64,000 nt of DNA from Epichloe hybrida (GCA_019022495.1 JAFEKR010000004.1:3906001-3970000), one strand, 5' to 3'. Positions 23,995 to 36,654 are shown, counted from the stretch's first letter. Made by a program: numbers and translations. Notes: generated from the sequence alone by a model not told the origin.

Positions 23995-26900
23995 GTTATA
24001 AGCCTAGGAGGTTTTAATTGCTATTTTTGTTAATTATTATTAAAGATATAAGCTCTGTTAAATATTATTAATTAACGCTTGCCCACATTACAAGATAATC
24101 GCCCTCTATTATATTAATTAGTTAAAACCCTTGTCCTACGCTCTAGTTAACTAATATATTCCCCTTTATAATGTCTGAAGAAACTCTAAATATAGTGTTA
24201 TTATTAGAGAAGGATTAGATTAAGTGATTTGCCTAAGTTAAGAACTACGCGGAATTATATAGTGTTTAGGAGTATATTAACCCTAATAAGGTTAAATTAC
24301 TTAAAGAACCTACAATGCTTGCGTACCCCTAGAGGGGTCTAAGACTAGAGATTACGCTAGATAACCCTAACGCTCTTAAAGATTAGAAGATTGCCTATAA
24401 AGATACGAAGGACTAATTTAACTTTAAATATAAAGAGCTTTAATTTAACCTTATAAAGTACACAAACCTATTAAAGCAAATACTAAAGATTAGGGAATAT
24501 ATTTATAAGACCCTTTTAAAGAATATATAAGACTCTTTTAACTTTAACACTAAAGTAAAGGAAAAGGAGTTAGTTTAATATTATACCTATAGGATACTTA
24601 AGCTTCTTTATGATTAATATAAGCTAAACACTAAGAAGATACTTATCCTTGCGGAGAATCGCCTTAATAATTACTTACAAGCTAAAGGTACTTGTAATTA
24701 GTATAAGTAAGCTATAATAACAGAGGTACTATAGAGGAATTATCTAGATCTTAAGACTTAATAGACTAAGGAGATAATGCTATATAAGTTTATTATCCTC
24801 TTTAAAGCAAATTTAAGGTATTCTAGAAGAAATAGAATAACTTACTTAATAAAGGAAAGAATAATAGCTTCCTTAAGGTAGTTAGTAAGTTTAAAAGAGA
24901 CTATAAAGCTCCTTAGAGCTTAATAATAACAAAATTAGCTAATAACGCTATCACCACTAATAGATTAAATAGTTAGAATAGATTAAAGCAAAGGAAGTGC
25001 CCTAGATACTCTAGTTATAACGTTCGCGATATATTAAAGTGGTGGGAATCCTGTAATTTGTTTAAAGCTCTTTATAAGCTAGAAGCTACTCCTAAAGATT
25101 AGGAAGTTAGGAAGAACTCTAAGGATAATATTAAGAGATATCTAAAGGAGAACCTATAAGAGAGATTAAAAGCTATAAGTTAGAAACCGGAGAAGAGGGA
25201 GAAAAGCGGTGATATTATTATCCCCTTATAGAACCTAATAAATAACTTACTCACAGTAACTCTAGGAGAGAAGACTATGAATATATTATTATTTATACGC
25301 TTATAGAGCTCTTAACCTTTAAGGGAAGTTATGTATTTAACTTTAAACGCTATAGATAGCTCTAAAGGGAATTAGAACATAGTTATCTATAATTCTAGAG
25401 CTAATATTCACATTTTTAATAACATTTATTAGTTTAAATAGTCTAAGTTTAACGGAACTATTATAATAGAGGTTAGAGCTAGAGGCATAATCTATATATC
25501 CTTAGGACAAGGACTAGTCTATATATCCATTATAGATCTAGTATTATAAAGACTAAGAAGGATTATAGTGTAGAGTGCTTTGCTAATTCTAGAATTCCAC
25601 GTAAACCTAGTATTAGTGATATAATGAAGGCAGGGATCTATTAGAACTAGAAGAAGAGCTTCCTATTCTAAGGAAAGTATTCTATTACTAAACTTTATGA
25701 TATTAATAAGCTTTATATATTATCTATACTCTTAGATAACCTAAAAGAGGCCTACGCTATAACTAGTAGAGCACTAAGGCTACCTATAAAAGGAGATACA
25801 GAGCTTTAGCATTAATAATATGGTTATCTAGGCAAGAAGGCATTTATAGAGATTATAAACGCTACCCTTAGCGTTAAATTAATAGGACCTAAGCTTATAG
25901 AGTGTGAGATCTATACTATAGGCAAAGCTAAGCGCTAGAGATTATAGGTTACACTAGAAGGGCTTCCTTAGGGACCTAGATATAGCCTTTTAGTTAATCT
26001 AGAGTATTATAACTCTCCTTGCTAGAATAGTAATTAGTATTAGTGTGTTTTTACATACCTTATAACCTTAATATATTTCTTCTATTTATTTAAGACTAAA
26101 GATAGAATTTATAATAGCTTCCGTATAATAATGGCATTCCTACACATATAATTTAGGGTTTAACTATGCTTTTTACATAGCAATATTAAAAAGGCTTTAT
26201 TTATAGAGAGCATAAGAGATAAGATAGCCTTTGCTAGCATTATAGTCTATAATTTAGCTCCCTTAATACCTAGTTAGAACGGAAAGGCAAAGAGATCTAG
26301 GGGGGTGGTTAAGCAGAAGGCTTATATATTAAGCCTTAAAGCTTACCTTCCTTTAGAACTTAATAATAAGGTCTTTAATACGGCAGTTTATCTACTAAAT
26401 AGAACACCCTTTAAATATCAAAGGAATTAGGTCACACCCTACGAACTCTAGTGAAATTAGGCATGGAAAACAGTCCTAGCCTATTCACAAATATCAGAGG
26501 TTTAAAAGCCTTTAATTATATATCTATAAGCTTATAGATATAAGGCTTTTCTAATAATAATAAAGGCTCTAGAGTATGTTAAATCGCACTACGTAATACT
26601 ATAGTTAGAGCAGAAAGCTTATATTAGATACCTTATTAGTTATAGAGGTAAGTTATAATATATTATATAGGTGCCTTTGCTTTGTAATTATAAGGTTATT
26701 ATATTAGCGTGTGTTTAGTTTAATAAGAACTCCTTCTTTAAGCTAGAAGAAAAGCTAGAATTAGCTTAATAGGAGAAAATATTAATAATTAAGTTACTTA
26801 AAGAGCTTAAAGCTAAAGACCTTAATAAGGAGATTAGTTAAGATCTTATTAGAATAGAGCTTAAAGAGAATAATCCTATCTCTTTACTATTAGCTATAGG

Positions 26901-28962
26901 CTAGGAAAATAAGCAGTTTAAAGCAGAAATACCTCCTTATATAATAGGGGATAAAGAGAACCTTTCTAGTGCACTTTTAACCCCTCCTAACTTCTCTTAG
27001 AAGGCGCTAGTTACTATAGAGAACTTAGAGCTTTAGGTATAAGGTAATAATACGCTGTTTTATAAGATTAATAAATTTATAAGCAAGGTAATAGCTAATT
27101 ATATAGTGACTACTATAAAGACTAGCGAATTTACTATAAAAGGTAGTAAGGCTATAGAGAATCACAGTCCCTATAATAATGGCATTAATATAAATAATAT
27201 TATTACTAGGAAATGTTAAAGAAAGGAAATAAGGAAAGCTAGGTAAGTATAGTTTTCTTTTACTTTCTTAATAGCGTTCTAAGGAACTTAACATAGTTTA
27301 CGTATTAAAGATATGCCCTTAGAACTTATGCATTATTACTAGGCGATAGCCTTAGCGTATTATAACCACTAGAAGGAAGCGATTATAAAGGAGCTTTTAA
27401 AGCTTTAATCCTTAAACTACTAGGAGGATATACTAGATAAATCATTTAATCTTAAGGAAATTATTAACCTTAGATAGGTTTTTAAGTATAAAACTAATAA
27501 AAAAGGTATTATTATAAAGTTTAAGGCTTAAATAGTGGTCTAAGGCAACTAATAACTAAAGGATAACCTTAATAACTACGCTACTACGCTTGCTTTACGA
27601 TCTCTACGCATGCTACTTGCTATTTGCTACGCTAATGATCTTAACACGCGTTAATATAACATTTGGAATGCCTTCCTATATATAAAACTCAAAGAACCTG
27701 TCTTCTACAAGCCACTAGAGGGTATAAATACATAAGGTTATCTCTAGAAGATAACTAGAGCATTATATAGGCTATGGGAAGCTCCTTAATAATGGTTTCT
27801 ATACCTAATGTAATTCCTGTTAAATCTTAGCTTTATCTAAGGAAAGGAAGACCTATATATCTTTATAAAAGGTAGATTTATCCTGTTTTTCTACGTAGAT
27901 AACATTGTGGTGCTATTTCTAAACGGATTTAAAGTAGAATTTAAAGAGCTACATAAGTAGTTAATAAATAGTCTAGATATTAAAGACTAAGGTGATTTAA
28001 AGTGGTTCCTAGGCATTAAAATCATTAGGAATTGTAATACTAAAGAGATATAGTTATTATAGGAATCATACATTTAAAAGATAGCTTAGAAGTTTATCCC
28101 TAACATTGTTAATAACAATTTAAAGAGCTTAATTATAACACCTTTAATGACAGCCACAATCGTTCCGAATAACAGTTAGGCCACCAATAAAGAGATTAAT
28201 TACTATAGAGTAGTTATTAGCTCTTTAGTCTATCTTTGCATTATTAGAAGACCTAATGTAGCCTTTATAGCTTTAAAGCTAGCCTTCTTTATAACGAACC
28301 CTTTAACAAAGCACATTAAGCTTACAAAGGCTACTCTAATATACGCTTAGAACATAAGGAAGCTATATATTTAATACTTAGAAGCGAATAGCTTTAACAC
28401 GCTTTTCTCTAGCACTAACGCCTCTCTTAGTAATAACCCTAATACTTAGAAATTAACGTAAGGCTATGTCTTTATTATATATAGAGCTATAATTAATTAG
28501 AAGTCTAGGAGGTAGTATTATATAATAACCTTAAGCATAGAAGCAGAGCTCTTTATATTAAATTATAGAGTAAAAGAGCGTATATCTCTAGGTAAACTAC
28601 TTTATAATATTAGCGTATAAGTCCCTTCTCTATTAATTATCTAGTGTAATAATAAGTAAATAATTTATATCATAGAATATAAGGAAGGAAGGCTTTAAAC
28701 TAGTCTAAAATATCTTAATATAAATTAAATATGGATTCAAGAGCAATGTGCCCTAGGTAATATTAAGGTAAATTAGTTAAAGACCTCTAAGATACTTACT
28801 AATAGCTTTATAAAGCCTCTATTAGGGCAAATACACAAGGAATTCTATTACTAGATTAGCTTATAGGAAATTCCCGCTTAATTATAACACTAGAAAATTA
28901 TTATAATCTTTTCCTATGCCTATAATCTTTAGCTTTAATAGATATCTTAGCTAAGGAGGGTG

Positions 28963-29193
28963 TGTTAAGGAGAGCTCCCTTAAAGCATAGGTTATATAAG
29001 GGCAGCGCGTATTAATAAGGATAAAACGTAAGGTTAGATATTAGTGAATATAATGTATTAGAAGTACCTCCTTAGACTAGTTATTACTATAGCGCACTGT
29101 GTACCTTTTAGGTATAAAAGTCAGGTGCTATCTGCACCTCTGATTGACTAAATCGAACGCTTTCTATCATCCTTTTTCACCCCTACCTTGACA
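28963..29193 (+). repeat. 3' LTR of Copia-II-a (231 bp)
   Basis: Begins TGTTAAGGAGAGCTCCC and ends CCTACCTTGACA. It keeps the same TATAAAAG box and is followed by the target duplication ATTAC. Confidence 0.94.
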
Positions 29194-29259
29194 ATTACAC
29201 TAGGTACGCGCAGTACATGGTCGCGTTACTGCTGCTTCGGAATTACCAGGACCCACTGT

Positions 29260-29971
29260 AGCTTACGGAATAGATGTGGTACGTAATATTATGGAGAACA
29301 CCGGAGGTACCTCGGCGTCTGATCCACGAACCAGTGCGAACTTTGCACTGACGTTAGGTCACTAAAATAAATAAACGCGCAAAATACCGCGTTTTTTAAA
29401 TGTGTAAACCGCGTAGGGCCTCACAACGCAACGCAACGCCATGCAACGCAACGCAACGCAACGCAACGCAACGCAACGCAACGCAACGTAACGCAAAGAT
29501 TTTTTTTTGTGATCATTCCCTAGAATATGGCTTTTTATATAACCATAGAAAATTTAATTAAAACTATCAATACCTATGGTAAGCAAGCAAGGGATTTGTA
29601 TATAGTGGTTAAATCTAGTGGTTAAGTGTGAAGGCTATTCTTTTGATTAGGACTATATGTGGGCTATCCTTCTAGCTTAGAACTAACGCGGTATGCGAAT
29701 TATTACTCCGTAAATCACTGACTTTGCAAGGTACAAGTTGTATATGGATTTACTCCGTATATACGGCAGCTACTTTACTCTATATCTCCTTAGAGGTCAT
29801 ACACTTGTGGAGTCATGTTAAGTAGAGTCTTAATTAGATAAAAGCAAACTAGGGTAATTAGAGTCAAATTATTAGGGGGTGGGGGATGTATCGTGATAAA
29901 GCCACATATAAGGCCCTTGTAACCTAGGAGGTCCAAGGCCTTAGTTAATTCGTTATTCTTAATATTTTTAA
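29260..29971. other. Non-coding spacer with microsatellite and repeat relics
   Basis: No gene is seen. Besides the pentamer array it holds a module of the fold-back family (CTTGTGGAGTCATGTTAAG near 29811) and a MITE right-end relic near 29874. Composition is mixed and less AT-rich than the retrotransposons. Confidence 0.45.
29424..29494 (+). repeat. (AACGC)n pentanucleotide microsatellite
   Basis: About 14 units of AACGC with one ATGC and one AACGT variant. CpG and CpA sites survive here although neighbouring repeats are stripped of them. Confidence 0.95.
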
Positions 29972-30209
29972 CAATATCAATGATATGAGTGATATTAATA
30001 ATATAAGTGATATCAATGATAAAGAAATATCAATAATATAAGTAATATCAATAATATAAGTAATATCAATAATATAAGTGATATTAATAATATAAGTGAT
30101 ATTAATAATATAAGTGATATTAATAATATAAGTGATATTAATAATATAAGTGATATTAATAATATAAGTGATATTAATAATATAAGTGATATTGATAATA
30201 TAGTAATAT
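29972..30209 (+). repeat. 18-bp minisatellite, left block
   Basis: Tandem copies of AATATAAGTGATATTAAT and variants (ATATCAATAATATAAGT at the left). The block ends at ATATAGTAATAT, the target site of the R insertion, and resumes at 30894. Long ORFs across it are read-through of the repeat. Confidence 0.93.
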
Positions 30210-30893
30210 TAACCTCTTCTAAGCACAAGGTAAAACCGCTTAAATAATTAAAGCTCTATGTTTTTTAATATCTTTTCTAAATATCTAGCCTTTTTCTCTA
30301 GTCTTTTATTCCCTTTCTTATTCTTACTTTTCTTAAATTCCTTTATATTTTCTTTAGTTCTCTTAAATTCCTTTTAATTAGGATTTTTATTAGCTTTTTA
30401 AATAGCCTAAAGGTTTTATAGCTTAGTAGTTATTACCCTTAGCTTTTAGTTACTCTTAGCTATGCTATTATCTAATTAGTTACGGGTTAATTAGTTAATT
30501 AGGTACGTAGACCTTACTTAGTGATTATAATAAGTGTATAAATTAAATTAGAGATAAGTAAGAATAAGTTATGTTTAGAGAGAGATAAAATAAACATAGT
30601 TATAAAGGAAGGAGGAATTCTGTTAATTTATACTATAAGTAAAACTTAAATAAATTTAAGTTTAACTATAGTTATAAATTATAACTCTTATATAAATACA
30701 GCTATAAAGTTTATTATAAACTTTGCTCTAACCTTATAGCCCCCTATATTTATAACTTTAGAGCTTATTTATTACTATAGCTATAAGTATTTAGCTATCA
30801 ATTATTTTACTAGCTAGGTATTGCTAGTAATTGTGTTATAAAAAATCAGATAAATTAGCTATAACTAATGACATAAAAAAAATTTAAAAATCA
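30210..30893 (-). mobile_element. Family R, 684-bp copy inside a minisatellite
   Basis: It is flanked by perfect 12-bp duplications ATATAGTAATAT (30198-30209 and 30894-30905). On the minus strand a degenerate frame of about 85 codons reads through RIP-type stops: KLRVITTKL, KANKNPN, KENIKEFKKSKNKKGNKRLE, KKARYLEKILKNIEL, then RFYLVLRR near the left end. That implies a small, very Lys-rich, coiled-coil-like protein. No reverse transcriptase or transposase is recognisable. The right end AAAAATCA is shared by all copies. The family could not be matched to a known class. Confidence 0.75.
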
Positions 30894-31300
30894 ATATAGT
30901 AATATCAATAATATAAGTAATGTTAATAATATAAGTAATATTAACAATATAAGTAATATTAACAATATAAGTAATATTAACAATATAAGTAATATTAACA
31001 ATATAAGTAATATTAACAATATAAGTAATATTAACAATATAAGTAATATTAACAATATAAGTAATATTAACAATATAAGTAATATTAACAATATAAGTAA
31101 TATTAACAATATAAGTAATATTAACAATATAAGTAATATTAACAATATAAGTAATATTAACAATATAAGTAATATTAACAATATAAGTGTAATATTAACA
31201 ATATAAGTAATATTAACAATATAAGTAATATTAACAATATAAGTAATATTAACAATATAAGTAATATTAACAATATAAGTGATAATATTAATATCATTAA
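30894..31300 (+). repeat. 18-bp minisatellite, right block
   Basis: About 20 units of AATATTAACAATATAAGT, one with a 2-bp insertion near 31189. It continues the array at 29972-30209 beyond the R insertion, with a slightly different unit. Confidence 0.95.
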
Positions 31301-31357
31301 TATTATTCAATTTGACGTATTAAACAAGGACTTAGACTGTGAGGCCTTACTTATAAC

Positions 31358-33149
31358 TAGAGTATTGCACTACAATGTGTAATGTAGTAGTTTTATAGTG
31401 TAGTGTAATAACTATATTATAAACTACTGCTACACTAACTATAAGCGAAAAAAACTATAATATAATATAATACAATTTTTTTTCCTTAAATTACACTAAC
31501 TCTAAATACTACAAATATAGTATTAGACTTTTTATTATTTATTAGTATTATAGGGATTAGGAGAAAGCTAGTTATATAAAAGCTTTTATTATTACCTATT
31601 TTATTTAATTAGTTATAGAATTTATAATATTATATTATTTTAATAATTTTACTATAACTAATTAAGGTTATATATAATATTATACCTTTTTAATAATACT
31701 ATTTAACTTAATACTTTATTTTACTAATATAACTTAAAGAAAAACCTTCTTATTATATTATTTACTATTTCTATAAATTATTTACTATTTCTATAAATTA
31801 TTTTATATTTCTATAAATTATTATTATTACTTATTGAAAAAAACTATAAACTAAAGTAATTAAATAAAATAAACTACTAATAAACTAAATATAAGTAGCC
31901 TATTATAGCTTATAATAGCCTATTATAGCTTATAATAGCCTATTATAGCTTATAATAGCTTATATTAGTAATATTACTTATATTACTTATAATATTATTA
32001 GTGTTAAAGTTTAATAAAATATAAATAATTAATAAATAAATAAAATATAAATACTAGTAATTATAAGTAAATTACTATAGTAAAAGCTATAGTTTTTAAT
32101 AACTTAGTATTTTAAGGTTTTTTAAAATATTAATATTATAAAAATGTTTTCTTTTTTATGTTTTTTTAAAATAATCATAAAAGTAAAATAATAGTAATAA
32201 TAGTAATAATAGTAATTAAGGTTATTAGAGTTATTAAAGCTCTTATAATAAGTATAGTATATTATATAAAAGTAAGTCCTAGTATTATTTTAAAAAATAA
32301 GTTAAACTTATTTTTTATAGCTTAATTAAGCTATATAGGGTAATTAAAATAATACTATTAATTATTTATTACTAGATTATAAATATTAGTTTATTATATT
32401 TTTTCTTTATATATTATAGTAATAAGATACATAGAGTTACTATATATAACTTCTTAAAGCTTTAGAATTATAAAGCTAAAAGTAATATTTAATTAGTTTA
32501 AATCTTAAATAAATAGTTTAAGCTTTTTTTAAGTTATTATTATATTAAGAATAATATTTAAGTACTAAGTATATATTCTATTAACTTCTAGTTATTTATC
32601 TAGATTTCTTAATTAATTTTATTCTATTAGTTTAAGGTATTTTTTATTTAAAATAATAATAATAATATATAAAAGTATAAAATAATTAATAGTAATAGTA
32701 AATAAAATAATAAGAAGGTTTTTCTTTAAGTTATATTAGTGAAATAAAGTATTAGGTATAATAGTATTATTAAAAAGTTATAATATTATAAATAACCCTA
32801 GTTATAGTAAAATCCTTAAAAAAAGGTAAATTTTGTAAATTATATAACTAATTAGGTAAAATAGGTAATAATAAAAGGCTTTACATAACTAGCTTTCTTT
32901 TAATCTTTATAATAACCTTATATAATAAAAAGGCTTACTTTTTTTTTTTACTAACACTACATTTGTAGTTTTTATATTTAGTGTAGTTAGTAACTACACT
33001 AACTACACTACACTATAAGAGAAAAAAAACTACATTACACTACACTATAAAAAAAATTACAATATACTAAGTATAAGAAAAAAAAAACTACAATATAAAT
33101 ACAAATGTTTCCTAAAAACTACACTAACTACACTACGAACAATACTCTG
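31358..33149 (-). mobile_element. hAT-like element a (1792 bp)
   Basis: Left end TAGAGTATTG (C-to-T from CAGAGTATTG) and right end CAATACTCTG are inverted repeats. An 8-bp duplication CTTATAAC lies on both sides (31350-31357, 33150-33157). An 8-bp duplication with CAG-type ends is characteristic of hAT. Subterminal zones are arrays of GTAGT/ACTAC pentamers. The interior is AT-rich, RIP-mutated and has no readable transposase. It is oriented opposite to the copy at 61589. Confidence 0.85.
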
Positions 33150-33157
33150 CTTATAAC

Positions 33158-35175
33158 TAGAGTATTGCACTACAATGTGTAGTGTAGTGTAGTTTTTGTA
33201 GTATAATATAGTAATTACACTATAAACTACACTAACTATAAGCTAAAAAAAACTATACTAACTATATTACAATTTTTTTACCTAAACTACACTAACTACA
33301 AACACTACAAATATAGTGTTAGGTAAAAAAAAAGTGGGCCTTTTTATTAGCTAAGCTTATTATATAGATTAAAAGAAGGCTAGTTATATAGAAGCTTTTA
33401 TTATTGCCTATTTTATCTAATTAGTTATAGAACTTATAATATTAGACTTTTTAAGGATTTAACTATGACTAGGGTTATATATAATATTATACCTTTTTAA
33501 TAATACTATTATACTTAATACTTTATTATACTAATATAACTTTAAGAAAAACCTTATTATATTATTTACTATTATTACTAATTATTTTATATTTCTAGAA
33601 ATTATTACTATTACTTTTAATTAAAAATTTTTTTAACTAAAGTAAGTAAATGAAATAAACTACTAACAAACTTAATGGGAATAGCTTATAATAGCTTATA
33701 ATAGCTTATATTCCTTATGTTACTTATATTACTTATATTACTAATCTTACTAATAATATCATTAGTGTTAAAGTTTAATTAAAAATAAATAACTAATAAA
33801 TAAAGAAAATATAAATACTAATAAGTATAAGTAAATTACTATAGAAAAAGCTAGACTTTTTAAGTATTTAATATTTTAAGGTTTTTCAAAATATTAATGA
33901 AATAAAATCCTTTCTCTTTTATATTTTTTAATGTTGTAGTAAATTAGTAATACTAATTATACTAATTATAATATATTTTTAAAAAGTAAGCCTTTGTATT
34001 AATCCTATAAATAGGTTAAACTAGTTATATTTAGGGTTATTAGAGTTATTAGAGCTTTTATTATAATTATCATATATTAAATAAAAGTGGGTCCTAGTAT
34101 TATTCCTAATTATGGATTAAACTAATGATAATTAAGGTTATTAGAGTTATAATAGTTATTATAATAATTGTCATATATTAAATAAAAGTAGGCCCTAGGA
34201 TCATTTCGAATAATAGGTTAAACTAATTATAATTAAGGCTATTAAAGTTATTTTAGTTATTATAACAATGATAATATATAATTTCAAAGTGGGTCTAAGT
34301 ATTTTTTCTAATAATAGGTTAAACTTATTTTTTATAGCTTAATTAAGCTATATAGGCTAATTAAAATAATACAATTGAGAATCTATTAATATATTATAAA
34401 TATTAGTCTATTTTATTCTTCCTTTATAGATTATAGTAACAGGATATATAGAGTCAATATATATACTTCTTAAAGCTTTAAAATTAAAAAGCTAGAAGCA
34501 ATATTAAATTAGTTTAAATACCAAATAAATGGTTTAAGCTTTTCTTAAGTTTTTATTATAGTAATAATAATATTTAAGTACTAAGTAAATATTTTATTTC
34601 TTTCTAGTTATTTATTTAGATTTATTAATTAATTACTTAAGTTTATTATATTAGTTTAGGGTATTTTTTTAATTACAAAAATAAAAATAATTTCTAAAAA
34701 TAGAAAATAATCCTAGTAATAGTAAATAAAATAATAAGAAGGTTTTTCTCAAAGCTATATTTATAAAATAAAGTATTATGTATAATAGTATTATTAAAAA
34801 GGTATTATATTATATATAACCCTAGTTATAGTAAAATCCTTAAAATCTATAAATATTATAAATTCTATAACTAATAAGATAAAATAGGTAATAATAAAAG
34901 GTTCTATATAACTAGCCTTGTTTTAATCTATTTAATAACTTAGCTAATAAAAAGGCTAACTTTCTTTCTACCTAACAATACATTTGTAGTTTTTATTCCT
35001 TATAGTTAGTGTAATGTAACTCTTTTTTTAATAGTGTAATCTAGTTAGTGTAATTACTAACTACACTAACTATAAACACTATAAATATAGTAGTAGATAG
35101 AAAAAAAGTGAGACTTTTAATTAGTCATTATTATTTTAAGGATTAAATAAAGGCTAGTTATATAGAAGCTTTTAT
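33158..35175 (-). mobile_element. hAT-like element b plus a fused partial copy
   Basis: It begins TAGAGTATTGCAC right after the CTTATAAC duplication that closes element a. Near 35040-35085 the right subterminal zone passes directly into left subterminal sequence of another copy (ACTATAAATATAGTAGTAG followed by AAAAAAAGTGAG), which is cut at 35175 by family R. Two or more copies thus lie head to tail, the last one truncated. Confidence 0.75.
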
Positions 35176-36128
35176 TGATTTTTAAAAACACTTTATGTCA
35201 TTGTTTATAGCTAATGTATCTAATTTTGTATAACATAATTGCTAGTAATACCTAGCTAGTAAAGTAATTAATAATTGAATGCTTATAGCTATAGTAATAA
35301 ATAAGCTTTAAGGTTATAAATATAAGGGGCTATAAGGTTAAAGTAAAGTTTATAATAAAATTTATAGCTATATTAGCGTAAGAGTTATAATTTATAACTA
35401 TAGTTAAACTTAAATTTAAATATAATTATTAGTGAACAATCTAAGCCAAAGGCAACGAAGGGAGAGTTAATTTTCTATGAAAGGGGAGGGAATCTAGGGC
35501 TTTTATCTAGCTAGGAGGTCACATAACTAGGGATCCGATTGATCTGGCGAAGTCAATAGATCTGGCGATGCCAAGGTTTAGAGGCCTGAGGTCTTGTGAC
35601 AAGTCTTGTGACAAGTCTTGAGAGAGGTCTTGAGAGGTCTTAATCCTAGCCACACAGTATAAACTAACACAATTCCCCCTTCCTTTATAACTATACTTAT
35701 TCTATCTCTCTTTATATACTTATGCTTTAAAGCTCTAAGGCAAACTAAATATTACCTATTCTTACTTATCTTTAATTTAATTTACTAATAGACATACTAC
35801 ACTTATTATAATTACTAGGTAAGTTTTATATTACTAATTAACAAATTAACCCTTAACTAATTAGATAATAGTATAGCTAAGGGTTATAAATGAATACTAC
35901 CTTATTTAAAATATTAAATAATATAGTAAAAAAGAAAAAAAGTAAAGGGTAAGAAAGTAAAGATAAATCTAACTTAGAGATAATTAATAGTATTTATACT
36001 ATAAGGGAAAAAATACTAAAAAGTAAAGGTAATATAAATAGTATTTATAAGGTAAATAAGAAGAAAATGAAAGAATAGGGTATTAGGCTATAAAATACTA
36101 AGTAGTTTTACCTTGTGCTTAGGAGAGG
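35176..36128 (+). mobile_element. Family R, inverted copy with readable ORF
   Basis: It starts TGATTTTTAAA, the inverse of the AAAATCA end of other copies, and ends TTACCTTGTGCTTAGGAGAGG. A plus-strand frame from ATG 35890 reads MNTTLFKILNNIVKKKKSKG, one RIP-type stop, then continues (NLEIINSIYTIREKILKSKG, NINSIYKVNKKKMKE) to a stop at 36076. Again the product is small and Lys-rich. A GC-richer 224-bp segment interrupts the copy. No matching target duplication is seen; the left neighbour is a hAT copy and the right one a Gypsy3 fragment. Confidence 0.68.
35433..35656. mobile_element. 224-bp GC-richer insertion with internal direct repeats
   Basis: It interrupts family R, which is continuous here in other copies. 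Ends are TGAACAATC and AGCCACACA (TG...CA). It contains repeated GATCTGGCGA, TCTTGTGACAAG and TCTTGAGAG motifs. Flanking 5-mers (ATTAG, GTATA) do not match, so the mode of insertion is unclear. It shows little RIP. Confidence 0.45.
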
Positions 36129-36654
36129 AGCTATTTAAGTATTATAGTTTATAAAGTCCCTAAGTAATATAAGTATCTAGGTTTAGGATTTATCCTAGTT
36201 ATCCTTAAGGTTATTCTAACTATTAGCCTAATATTTATTAAGGTATTTATTTTATCTTACCTTATAGTTAGTATATATATAGTTAAATATGAAGAGAATC
36301 TTTTAGTAATTATATTAGTGTTTTTTCTTTACCTTATTAAAGGTATAGTTTAGGTTATTTCTTTATATCTTATATCTCTATAGGTTTATAAGGTATTAAA
36401 GCTTAGTAATATTCTTAACTTTAATCTCTTAGCTACTATTACTTAAGGAAATACTAGCTTTTTACTAGCTTTTTCCTTATACTTCCCTTAAGTTATACTT
36501 AATAAGGTTAAGAAGCTTTTATTTTTACTTCTATAGTTTTTAGAGTCTCTTTTACTAAGTAATTTACTTTATTATTACTATAGCTTTAGTATAAGAGATA
36601 AGGGGTCTTATTATAAGCATAGTTTTAATAAAATATAGTATATCTTTACCTATA

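Larger units (their letters stand above)
23764..29193 (+). mobile_element. Copia-II-a: complete degraded Ty1/copia element
   Basis: It is flanked by ATTAC at 23759-23763 and 29194-29198, with 231-bp LTRs at each end. A primer-binding-like sequence (GTTATAAGCC) directly follows the 5' LTR. A gag frame starts at ATG 24171 (MSEETLNIV). The integrase precursor region (IGPKLIECEIYTIGKAKR) is near 25890. RT lies at about 27660-27930 (NAFLYIKLKEPVFYK, RALYRLWEAP, and FYVDN for the YVDD box). The RNase H end (SFIKPLLGQIHKEFY) is near 28800. A purine tract AAGGAGGG precedes the 3' LTR. Stops at Gln/Trp positions show RIP, less severe than in the Gypsy1 copies. Confidence 0.95.
22431..29258. mobile_element. 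pogo/Fot1-like DNA transposon relic split by Copia-II-a
   Basis: The left end CAGTGGGGTCCCAGTAATTC and the inverted right end CAGTGGGTCCTGGTAATTCC form terminal inverted repeats. Both are flanked by TA (22429-22430, 29259-29260), as in Tc1/mariner-type elements. Removing Copia-II-a and one ATTAC leaves about 1.39 kb. The interior (22475-23763) is heavily RIP-mutated and no transposase frame could be read with confidence, so the superfamily rests on ends and duplication only. Confidence 0.7.

Noticed and set aside
30894..31300. CRISPR-like array
   Set aside because: The repeats are contiguous 18-bp units without unique spacers, and the sequence is eukaryotic.
30013..31310. Long Leu/Ile-repeat ORFs (71 and 139 aa) on the minus strand
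   Set aside because: They are read-through of the 18-bp minisatellite, whose unit length is a multiple of three; composition shows no coding constraint.
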